Of a stretch of DNA of 64,000 nt, positions 54,536-64,000 are shown piece after piece. The notes beneath the pieces are model-generated. The model searched no databases. It worked only from the letters and a program-made list of their open reading frames with translations, and had not been told where the DNA came from. Numbering within the stretch: the stretch's first letter is position 1; each line of letters starts with the position of its first letter. Where the stretch lies: the NCBI GenBank assembly GCA_002900995.3, contig CM035305.1:4324467-4388466 (forward strand), read 5' to 3'. This DNA is from Ganoderma boninense (Eukaryota > Basidiomycota > Agaricomycetes > Polyporales > Polyporaceae). Position numbers and translations under genes: made by a program.

Positions 54536-55952
54536 TCAAGTGCTTAGCGTCTCCGAGTCCCTACTAGTTGTAGCACTCCCAAACCCACTCGGGTTGTTGG
54601 CGCGGGTAATGACCTCCGAGGAAGGGTTCTCCGCTGCATATTTATCTAGCCAATCAGGGTCGATCATGAATGGAAAGGGTGGAGGGAAAGGCGGGGCGGA
54701 GCTTGTACGACCAGAATCCTTGCGCCGAGTCATCGGCATACGCTGTCGCCGGGTGGCAGCACGCTGTTGACGACGGATCTTGTCGAGTTCTTTCATGATA
54801 GCGTTGTACTGAAGATGAGTGTGAGTGGCTCCTCTAGCGTACAATCCATACAACATAAGAATAGAGCGCACCTCTGCAGAGCGCCACGCCGGTCGCACCC
54901 GCTCCCACACACGCTCACTGGACTCATCTTCGGAACCTTCAACTTCTACACATGTCTCTTCTTCTGACATCCACGCCGTCTCATCAAGTAGTTGATGGAC
55001 ACTCTTTGCATGGCGGCGCTGGTACTCGTCTGTTGCTAGCATCCGATCGTCGCGAAGCTAGTAATAAATGTAAGGTCATTCAACAATGCAAGGTAGATGT
55101 CAAACATACTCGGCGCTGTCGTTCTGCGCGGCGATTCATTCTCTCGTTCTTTGCATGCTTCGCTGCCTTGATCGGGCTTACCGTTCCCTGATAGCGATCT
55201 TTCCACGTTCTGAAGTGCTGCTTGGCAAAGCCTTCGATGTCCTCCTTTGTGAAGGCCACAGTTTTATGTGCGAGGGTGCACTTCGCGGGATTCTAGTACC
55301 GTAGTATGTTAGTATGCACAGGGCTGAAAAACGAGAATGCAAGGAGCCACTATACTGATTGCTCATCGTAAACAATGCTTGATGCGCGAGCGATGACAGC
55401 AGAGTTTGGATAGTCATCAACGCGTAAACTAAAGTCGTACGGCATCTTGTCGGACGTGATCGTGTCAGGGAATGATGTGGCAGTGATCCCCGTACACGAC
55501 TGCATCTGCAACCGTACCAATTTCTAACACCCCAATAAAAGGTTGTTAGACAACGAACCCCACAAAGCAGATATCAATATACTTACCTGCAACTCGCGTC
55601 TCACTTCCAACTGACGCTCTGTCAGGTTCTCGGTGGGAACCTCGCAAAGGAGCCTTCTCGGTGTCCTCACCGAAGCTGGTTTCCGGGAGCGGCGCGGACG
55701 CTTTGCAGTCGGTGCTTCAGCTTCAGCTTCACCGTCGGCATCTGATCCAGTATCTGGACCAGGCAGGCTCCGCTTGTTGGCCACCGATGAACCATTCAAT
55801 GGCGCCTGACCACCAAGCTCTGTGGCTTGTGACGGAGTCGAGGGATCTAGTACCGCACCAGCGGGTGGAGGTTGGACCTGAGGAAGAACGGGATCAATTG
55901 CAGGGCCCAGGCCATGGGACGGAAACTGAGTCGGAAACTGAGAGACCAGCAT
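54536..55952 (-). CDS. Second gene of the CACTA element, hypothetical
   Basis: Exons run from about 55952 to 54536. The first holds a Pro-rich segment and KRPRRSRKPASVRTPRRLL, NLTERQLEVRRELQ, ending at a GTAAGT donor. The next encodes CTGITATSFPDTITSDKMPY, DYPNSAVIARASSIVYDEQ. Then come NPAKCTLAHKTVAFTKED, GFAKQHFRTWKDRYQG, KHAKNERMNRRAERQR and the last exon DEYQRRHAKSVHQLLDE...RPAWRSAEVRSILMLYG. The FxTWKxxY, NxxxRRxxR, W(R)S(A/D)E pattern is that of unnamed proteins often convergent with tnp2 genes in basidiomycetes. Its tail faces the 3' end of tnp2 (54312) across 224 bp. A DNA-binding helper role is possible but unproven. Confidence 0.6.
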
Positions 55953-56040
55953 TCTGACAGCCTGGTGCAGGACATGGGGTGGCCAATTGGCGGGATCAGA
56001 AGGCAGGGACAGCGAGAACGAGTGAACTATGGATCATCCT

Positions 56041-56090
56041 CCGCCGGATTCCGTCGGAATCCGGCGGAATCTGGCGGAATCTGGCGGAAC
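56041..56090. repeat. Palindromic GGCGGAATC repeat, copy 1
   Basis: Starts with a 27-bp perfect palindrome (13-bp arms around one T, 56041-56067), then two CTGGCGGAAT-type 10-bp units. A near-identical block occurs at 57361. Confidence 0.85.
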
Positions 56091-56409
56091 GAGCGCTGGA
56101 ACGCAGCAGGCAAGCGCAGACGGGTAGTATAACTAGTATAGAGGCATGGAACGACTGCACGCCTACAACGGGCAATATCCTTCTCAGCCCATGGTAAGCC
56201 TCCCAGAATTCCGCATAGACTTCACACCCGTCATGTTCACCCGCGCGCTCTAGATGGAAGTCCAGCGCATTTCGCGGTCAGGACCCACCAAGCAAAGGTT
56301 ACGTATGAGTACGATGCTGTTGCGTACATCCGGTCAAGCCAGGCCTAGCGTTCAACCCCAAATATAATACACGTTGGCGCGTTGTCTATTCACAAAACAC
56401 TTACATGGT

Positions 56410-57240
56410 GCAGGCTGACGGAGAAGTCCACTGGCCTGCGTCCGGATGCGTTGATGTTGTGAAGGGCAGCGGCCTGTCTAGCTATAGATTGACAATAAGC
56501 ATACTAACTGAGCATCCACCAAGGTGCCTCTCTCTACCACGACCGCGTAACACGCAGGCGCACCGTGCATTTACGAAGCACTAGCACCGTCGAGGCTGCC
56601 GGTGAAGTCCGCTAGCCTGGCGTCTGGAGGTGTTGCCGCGATACACGCAGGTGCACCGTCCATGTACGGAAAGTTTGCACAGTGCCGGCTGACGGCGAAC
56701 TCTGTTGGCCTTGCGTCTGAGCCTCGAGTCGGGAGTTGTTGATACTCTGAGCGTGTATCAACGCCAGCTCGCCGTTGAACCACACTGACCTACGAAAAGG
56801 GGATCCAGCAGAGATCTCCGCTGGCCTGACTCTTGTCCCTGATATACACAGATGACAGGCATGCAGCTCAGAGCTAGCACTAAGAGACCATACAATGTGC
56901 ATACGCACGGTTTTGCCCACACCATCCTAACCGGGATATGCGGAGACGCACCGCATTTTGACACAACACCTGCAACTGGGAAACCCTGTAGCCTTCTGTC
57001 TGAAAATGCGCTAGCCTTGCACCTGGAGGCATGAAGTCCGAAAGATGAGTTGTTCAAGTTGGTGAGCACGGCGCTGCTCACATTGTACTAGTAAGTTACC
57101 ATACCGTATGCACACGCAAGGCTTCCCCTTCCACCGTCTGACCACAATATACGTAACCGCAGCGTATATTGAGGCAACACTTGCTTCACGTCGCAGCTGC
57201 AAAATACGCTGGCCTTCAATCTAGAAGCTTGAAGAGTGTG
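56410..57240. repeat. Degenerate subterminal repeats of the CACTA element
   Basis: At least six diverged copies of a motif close to GAAGTCCGCTGGCCTGCGTC are found near 56427, 56606, 56695, 56811, 57000 and 57198. Some carry longer shared flanks (GGCTGACGG before; CAGGTGCACCGT and CATGTACGGAAAG-type sequence around). Arrays of this kind bind transposase in CACTA elements; the role here is inferred. Confidence 0.6.
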
Positions 57241-57360
57241 AAGATTAGCGGTGTGTAGTCATTTCGGTTGAGGAAGGAACATGGATACAGATCACCAGAC
57301 GAAACCGCACGCTGGCGTACAAACTGGTCACCCGTGCTCGAAATTGGACAGGCGCCTGGT

Positions 57361-57398
57361 CCGACGGATTCCGGCGGAATCCGGCGGAATCCGGCGGA
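57361..57398. repeat. Palindromic GGCGGAATC repeat, copy 2
   Basis: CCGACGGATTCCGGCGGAAT then two more 10-bp units. Same strand as copy 1, 1320 bp further right. Confidence 0.85.
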
Positions 57399-57996
57399 CG
57401 GTGCACCATAGTTCAGATTATCAGGGGACAGCGAGGCTTGCGAATTGGTGGTCGGTGTGCTTGACATCTTGCAGCACAAGAGGCAGGAAGGAGAGAGAAG
57501 GAAAGGGACTGCAATGGGCCAATATCCACCGTAGACACTTACATATGCACGCTGCCATCGCCATAGTACTCAGCTCAACGTCGGCTGTACGGTGAAACAC
57601 CCTAAAGTTGCTTTGGGATCGCTCCGTGTCGCATTGAAGCACCAGGGACCAGTGGTCATGCCGGCTTGAAGACAACGATAGCGGACGCTACTTGAGTCTT
57701 GTTTCTCGGAGCTATACCTGTATTTACTTCTAGCTACAAGACATACGTGGGGAGGTGGGCTCGGAAGCGTAGAAGGAGGGGATCTCGTACGCGAGATATC
57801 TGGTGGTGGATCAAGATAGGTGAGGCGGGGCGCTATCTGTCATAGGCGCGCCCTGAGCACATGACTGGCTACGGCTGAGGTTCGGGACTACCGAAGGCTG
57901 CAGCTACGTCTACTAGCCCCATGCGGGTATGCCTCGACAGGTCGAAGGTTCGCAGGTAGATGGGGTACCCTCACGCGTCTCTGACATACAGTGACT

Positions 57997-60900
57997 GTAG
58001 CGAACACTCACCGCTCGGATATGCGGTGATTGTTCGCCACTGCTTTTCACGGAGCACGGGGGTGTCCAATTCCAGTGCCAGGCTTAGCGCTTTGACAGCT
58101 TGCGGCGCGCGCGCCACATTAATATTGTCATCGCTGTCTTGGGCTGAGGGCGCTTCCCGCCTTCACGTGGGGCTGGAAGGCATATCTCAAACATGCAAGG
58201 CCTAATAGGCCTGATGTTTGTAAACCCCGTTGTAGGCACCTCCAGCTCGTGATCCTACCTAATAGTCACCTGCTTTGGGAACCATGATTCGAAGTTGCGA
58301 CTTCTTCGCAGAGACAACGGCCGCCGACATTGTATACCTGTGCCCACGGCGAGCCACGCACCCTGCAACGACACTCCGAATTCCTCAGCTTATACGTCTG
58401 GTTATCATACTTGCCCTCAACCGAGAGCTCGCTCAGTGGCAAGGCTGTTGTGGGCCCGGTTTAACGGCAAGAGTTCCTTTTGGTCTCGGTGGAATAGGTC
58501 TCATGTGGAGTTAGTGTCACCTTAGCGACAGGACGGGCTACTTCTTCCCTTCCCTTCATAATACCGCGTGAGTGAGTGACCCGTTGCCTCAACGTTGCCT
58601 CCCCTTTCACCTTCTCAGTCTCACTGAGCCAATTTTCAGAGATCCTTTGGCTTCGTTCACGGAATTTACAGCCGGTCTATTAATCGGTCCCTTTCCCGTG
58701 TTCTTCACCAAGGTACTACTCTCTCTATTTCCGCGATCGAATGTTCTAATACCCTCGCGCTCGACGCCTAACGTCTTCCGGGGGCTCGCCGCCGCTTCTT
58801 CTTGGCGTGAACTACACTTCTCGTCAACAGTAATTGCCCTTTGCCGTTCGGTAGCGGATGTCACCGCTGCGGAGCGTAGACTTCCTGTCGACTCGACACC
58901 TCTTCCCGCCCTGCGTCTCTCCGGAAACTAGACAAGTCTTCGCTCTCATCAATGAAGATACTTCATCTGGGATCAACATCGTGAGTCAGATACAACAGGA
59001 CCGCCGTGGAGCCCTGATGGCGCCCGTGAATTCTATCCTCACTTCGTCTGTACCTCGTGGAGTTAGGACGGTACGAACATGTATTCACGAAGGTTGCGCA
59101 ACTCACCGGTCGCCTCCACGGAGCGGCGAGGGCTCTCGAGGCATTCTCAATACTCTTCTCAGCGTTCCCTTCTATCATGGCGCCGCACTGGTGGCGCGGG
59201 GGTTGTTTCCGAACGCCTCACTGACTCAGAGGATAGCCAGGTATGGGTCCGTTCACATCCTTCCTTCTTTTTGCAGCCACCGCTGATATGCCATGGTTAG
59301 TGCCTATGATACACTCTGCTGAGTGGAGAAACACGTAGGATCTCGCTCTCAGTGTGAAATTGAAAGCACGGGAATGGGATTGAAGCGTACGCGTGCAAAG
59401 TTAACGTTGTCGTAGGCGTCTCAGAAGGCGCTGAGGTATGTCACACGCTCTTCTTCTCACTCTTTTATTGATCGGGACGTTGTGTCTCTCGAGGCCTTCG
59501 GACTGGTTACTGAGCCCGTCGTGCCATGGCGGGCGTTCATGCTCTCACCCAGGCAAAACTTCCGCAGTGAGAGTTGATCTTTACGTATGCACCCCACATA
59601 CTCCAGATAACGTTCCCGGCGAACGACCTCGGGCCGTCGTTTCGATCACCATTCAAGGCTGTGACTCCTCGCGGAAGCGAGGGCTGGCGGCACGCACATT
59701 CGGCGCGAGTATAAAGCTAATCCTCAGGCGAGGCTGCTGATCTCCAACTCTCGGACGACGGCCAAGATTGGCATGCTGGCTGGGGTATGTTTTATGGTGG
59801 CCGGTGCATGCCTATCATTCATACTGCCTATGGTGCTTGCTATCGCCCCGATGTGGTTCTATGGAAAGCCCAATCGTATGAGGGTTTACATGCAGGGCAT
59901 GTAGGTAGATGGCTACTACGTTTAGACTATCGCGGCTTTGCATGCGGCATTATGAAGCACGTCGTCATATAAGAAACTTAGATTACTTGTCTCTGTGATG
60001 CCAAAGCAGACCTTTTAGCTTGTATAAGGTAGCCTAGTTAAAGTCTAAGACATGCCCTAAGAGGACATCAGACATCGAACCGCTTCTCATGCAGTGTAGT
60101 GGTGAAAACTGAATGGTTCGCGATAGAACTCCACAATATATATAAAGCCACATAAATACATCGTAAGCTACTTAGGAACCGAGGAATTTCGGTGCACGTT
60201 AGCTTCCCCGCCGAAGCAGGTACTAGTCCCGAGGGCCACGAAGAGGCCTGCACCAGGAACGACCACGACCCCCGCAAGGGCGACAGTCGACCGTACCTCG
60301 GGGTGGCGTCTTGAGTCGGGGGCTAGTCGACACCACATTATTTTGCCACGTTGGTTGCCCATCCACGCGCGGACGCGAGGATCCGCCGAGGGTCTTGACG
60401 CTTGAAGCCTCGGCGCCTGCATCTACGACAACTCGTCAGCATCGATGCAAGACACAAGGAAGAACAGGTAAGGACTCACTTCGAACTGCAGGGACACTGC
60501 GGACGTGCAAGCCCATCCAGAGGTCGACATTCACACCCACACGCAATCACATCCTGCATACTGTCAGCGAAGCAAATGTCATGGGAGAACTCGCCTCCGT
60601 CTGGCGTTGTGCCCAGGTAAAGGGGAGGACGAGTGTCGGCGGGGTGCGGCCGCGAGCGCTGGCGAGGGGCTACCGTCTAGTCCGCCAGCTTGGGCGGACG
60701 CGCCACCTGAGCAGCGGCACCTTGTCCACCCCGGGTCGACACGGCGCGGCGTCCAAAGAGCGCGCGCGCCGGAGAGCCTACAAGACTTGAACCGCGTCAG
60801 GAAGACGACGGTGGCGGCGACGAGAGACGAAGGATGGACGTACCATTGGATGCAGGCTCTCCGCTGACGACGCGACGCCGCCCACGTCCCCTCACCTCCA
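57997..60900. pseudogene. Degenerate sequence with possible exon relics
   Basis: Short plus-strand frames with intron-like borders, for example DPLASFTEFTAGLLIGPFPV near 58640 ending at GGTAC, and GILNTLLSVPFYHG near 59130. A related frame at 63594-63673 (SLLASLTTFGTGRLIVTGLA) suggests relics of a duplicated membrane-protein-like gene. Nothing is intact. Confidence 0.3.
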
Positions 60901-63300
60901 AGCGAGTCGAAGGCGGGGCCGCAGGGGCGCGTACGCCGTCTACCCACGACTGACAAGTCGCGTTCCAGGTTCGGCGTCCGTGCTTTCCCCGTCCCCCGTA
61001 CGCAGCGGCGGCGGACAGGTAGTCGTCCCGGTCGCACCCCGGCTTACGCAGGTCGCGGTGCACCTCGGATGCACGTTGCGCGATAGCCCTGCGGCGGAGC
61101 ACCGACGCCTAGGCCCTTCGCCCGCTCCAGCCCGTGCAGGCAGCCGTACCCTACGTTTCGGGTGCGGCCGCCAGGGCGAACGGACTATTGACCGTCGTTG
61201 CCCGGGATGGCGACGCCTCGACCTGGACGAGCGCCACAGTCAGCATATGGCGAGCGGGGAGGCATGGGACACGAGGTACTCACCGAGTGGATCGAGCGCA
61301 CCAGTGTCCGACGCTGCAAGGTGGTCAGGTAGGGGTACGGGTCGAACGTGACGGCGAAGCGTACCGAGGTCGGTTGGTCGCACCCGCGAGGGGTGCGACC
61401 GGGAGGCCCGAGGATTCAGGCCTCCGAGTGGGAGGGAGGTTGGGTTGGCATGGTCATGGTCATGAACGCATGGTGGTTGAACGTTGTTGAAGCTTAGGAG
61501 CTTAGGAGAGGGTGGTGGTGGTGGTGGTGGTGGTTCTGAGGGAAGAGAGAGAGGGCGGGGAGGCCTGACTTTATACTGTGAAGGGCGCTCTGTGGCGGGC
61601 GCTGTCCCATGTTTGTTTCGTGCCAGCCTCGAGGCTCGCCATGGCTGTTCGCGTCCGAATTCGTCTCTTCGCCTTGTTCTAACTTCTCGCGGCCGAACGG
61701 AGGCGGACACTGACTCGATGGACCTGCGCCCATCCAGAATAGTCAGCAATTCAATCCCAGCTTGCACAATTCCAACCCTCGAAACCAGCCTCCTTCCTCG
61801 ATGGACGGTGCGATAATCAACGGCGTGCGGTCCGTGGGATGTCGCTGCGGGTGGCACCTCGTCTATCTCTCCAGTCGTTGGAATGCCTTCAGCGCGGATA
61901 CAGCCTTCCACCTGTATACCAACACTCGTAAACCTGCAAAGACATGGTGAGTTTGGCTGTGTGCATTTCGAAAAGATGTCATGACGCGGGGAGCTGAGAC
62001 TGCCAGCGTTCCGCCACCAGGTGAGCGTCATTGGAGACATCAGTATGCGTTTGTTTGTTCGTGTAGGCGGCCTCGCACTGCCGACGTTCCATATGGATGT
62101 CGGGCTCTGTCGTCCTTGTTCTCGAAGCAGCAAAGCTCGGGCCATGCGATCCGAGTTGATGGGAGGGGCATGGGATGCCCTTGGATGCCCCATGATAAGA
62201 CTTGAAGATACGCTCGCAGTCAGCCTAAGGCCAAAGGAGCGATCGTGACTCCAGCCAGGCTGGCTCAAAAGGCAATACCTGACCAACTTGAAAACGGAGG
62301 TGACAGTGTCTCGACCTGTCTTGACGCTCATTTCGTGAATACGATAAATCAAATGGCCATGATGCAATCCCTCCTTACCCCACTGCTGCATTTGACTCAT
62401 TTCGCCCATACGAGTCGCGACCCTAAGTAGAAGGTCATGGCGCGCTGTATGCACGCGATTGTTGCGAGGAACGCCTGCCCCTCAAAATGGTGGCGAAGGC
62501 AGTCTTTATTGGTTCTAGCTGGTGGTGATGAAGAGTTAAATGTGAGGGCGGTTGGATGGCGAACGTACCGGGAGGGCATCAAAAAGGGTATCAATGGCTT
62601 TAGTACACTCCGAGCCGCGGTGCGATTTTGTCGACTGCATACGCCGCCATCCTCAGGATAACAGTCTGGGCATTCTTGGACGGGTCTTTGGCATAGCTTG
62701 GCAGCATCGTCGGCTTCATTAATTGAGTACTGATACTACAGTCAACTATGACGGGCACCTGTACATGTATTGAGTCGAGACTCGTAAACCGCACAAGCGC
62801 CGTGATTTTGATCACTTACCTGGATGCCCCATTCGGAAGTGGACCCCCTTTGATATCAGGACTCGTGTAGCCGCTCACGGTGGTTCCACTGCAGTTAGCT
62901 GCAGTTGCAACTTCATGAACTTTTCCCAACTTGACGCTCGATGGTGTTGGCCGAGATTTGTCCTTGTTTGTCTGCCAGGAGCGCGCAACAGCCCGTCCGA
63001 GGCGCCGGCTCCTTGCTACTTGGCCTCTCCGACCCATCATGCTCACTGTGTAGTCTCTCGGCTGAAAGTTGGCTGGAGGTGATGTATCTATTACCACCAC
63101 ATGAAAATTACCTCCATTACTCTCTGTTCACGGTGAGTGAGAGGAGGGAGAGGGGCGCGGACTTCCGCACTCCAGAGAGGCGGACCGTGATACGTGGGCA
63201 GAGATGTGGTGTTGGCGTCCTTCGAATCCAACCTTGCAAAACTTGCTATTGAGCATGCCAAACCGTACCACGATTGACTATCACGCTCTTTCCCGGGCAT
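60901..63300. other. No convincing gene
   Basis: Long frames exist on both strands (minus 62454-61240 is the longest), but codon content, composition and the overlap with an opposite-strand frame argue against them. A GGT microsatellite lies at about 61512-61535. Confidence 0.4.
61377..61401. other. Perfect 10-bp hairpin
   Basis: GGTCGCACCC, loop GCGAG, GGGTGCGACC. No adjacent gene explains it. Confidence 0.7.
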
Positions 63301-63309
63301 GAATTCCAT

Positions 63310-63870
63310 ACCCTGAGTTGATCTTTACCTCATTTACGTACCCACACATTCGTTGCAGGTCACGTTAATTCGCGTTTCGGAATACTGGGGACTGCCTGGG
63401 GTGGTCGTTCTAATCACCCATCAAGGCTGTGAGTCCTCGCTCCCGAACCATGGACTCCCACTTCTTTCCACTTTCGTCGAATGGGTCTTCCAAGGGGCCC
63501 TCACCCACACAGCGGGGCTTCTCCGTCCCTTCAGAATAACGGCGCGTGAGTAGCCCACCTTCCCCCCCTCGTTTTCGAACTCACGAGCCCTGCTGCAGAG
63601 TCTCTGCTTGCTTCCTTGACGACATTTGGTACTGGCCGGCTGATCGTAACTGGTCTCGCCACCTTCTTCGGGAGGTACGCTTATATTCTTTTCTGGTCTC
63701 CCTAGGCCCTCGTCCTGTTGGAACGCGAAGTGCGTTCTTTGGGGCAGTATTCACGCTCAAATCCCTCCCGGCGCTAGACATGCTAGACAGTGACGGCAAT
63801 CACCCACATCGCCGGCATCCTGTTCATGTGGGTCGCGGAGTGCAGGCCGTCGTCTCGCACACTTGACTCC
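63310..63870. repeat. Diverged duplicate of 58.4-59.7 kb segments
   Basis: GAGTTGATCTTTAC and TCAAGGCTGTGAGTCCTCGC here resemble 59570-59675 in the same order (GAGTTGATCTTTAC, TCAAGGCTGTGACTCCTCGC). The exon-like block at 63594-63673 resembles 58640-58712. Confidence 0.5.
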
Positions 63871-64000
63871 AGTCCTAATGAAGTGGGCTTCGATGCCTCG
63901 CCATCCCAAAGCGTTGTGGCGCCGGAAGGCATGGAGCTTCGAGAGTGGCTGCGGACCACCGAAAGCACACTGGCAGGTGCTCGGCTTCCATCTGCGTCTA

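Larger units (their letters stand above)
42800..57993 (+). mobile_element. CACTA/EnSpm-type element, 15.2 kb composite
   Basis: Left end CACTGTATGTCAGAGGCGCG (first 20 of a 33-bp end, 42800-42832). The right end, read inward on the minus strand from 57993, matches 31 of 33 positions. The 3-bp flank ACT is duplicated (42797-42799 and 57994-57996). CACT ends with a 3-bp duplication are the hallmark of this superfamily. Inside are a tnp2-type transposase in two parts, a minus-strand companion gene, subterminal repeats and a Plavaka/DUF6532 block that is probably nested. Confidence 0.88.

Noticed and set aside
61240..62454. A 404-codon minus-strand open frame
   Set aside because: Biased Pro/Arg/Ser content, poly-Pro from a GGT microsatellite, no domain, no splice context, and overlapping frames on the other strand. 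More likely chance in GC-rich DNA.

Overview
This window looks like a transposon graveyard and nursery in an Agaricomycete (mushroom-forming basidiomycete). The evidence is short GT-AG introns (about 50-80 nt, often with a CTAAC/CTGAT branch point) in almost every gene, together with KDZ, Plavaka, tnp2/CACTA and hAT transposases, a chromodomain Ty3 element, and basidiomycete-type proteins (DUF6532, an HMG-like protein, unnamed paralogous families). I see no ordinary housekeeping gene and no functional RNA gene.

Left third (1-22 kb): after about 2.2 kb with nothing recognisable come minus-strand genes of unnamed families (2.3-8.6 kb), one carrying a 15-bp coding minisatellite. A nearly pristine Ty3/chromovirus LTR retrotransposon follows (8742-15696, target duplication GGTCA). 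It carries a self-priming signature: the 11 nt at the predicted RNA start are complementary to the primer-binding site. Next are an HMG-like gene (16.0-17.8 kb) and a frameshifted hypothetical gene (18.2-20.6 kb).

Middle (22-42.5 kb): a KDZ transposase gene is split after its CxC2 zinc region by a hAT element (23183-34339; 18-bp inverted ends; 8-bp duplication TCGTCCAC on both sides). The hAT encodes a 12-exon transposase with one frame break and a divergent 459-residue protein of unknown function. Its right end occurs twice, separated by a Ty3-like reverse-transcriptase fragment and a 100-N gap, which points to a chimeric assembly join. The KDZ gene resumes at 34340. A 685-bp non-autonomous element with the same first 11 terminal bases (41693-42377; duplication ATCCGGAC) sits in an exon of an unnamed gene and carries two outward-facing tRNA-like A-box/B-box modules.

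Right third (42.8-58 kb): a CACTA/EnSpm-type element is delimited by inverted CACTG ends (42800 and 57993) and a 3-bp ACT duplication. Its tnp2 gene lies in two complementary parts. Between them lie a fully open Plavaka transposase (47620-50933) and a divergent DUF6532 gene (44808-47331), probably a nested insertion. A second CACTA-associated gene and subterminal repeats fill the right end. The last 6 kb holds degenerate duplicated segments, a perfect hairpin and no convincing gene.

All exon boundaries were read by eye from splice motifs and phase. Gene ends of the multi-exon hypothetical genes are approximate.
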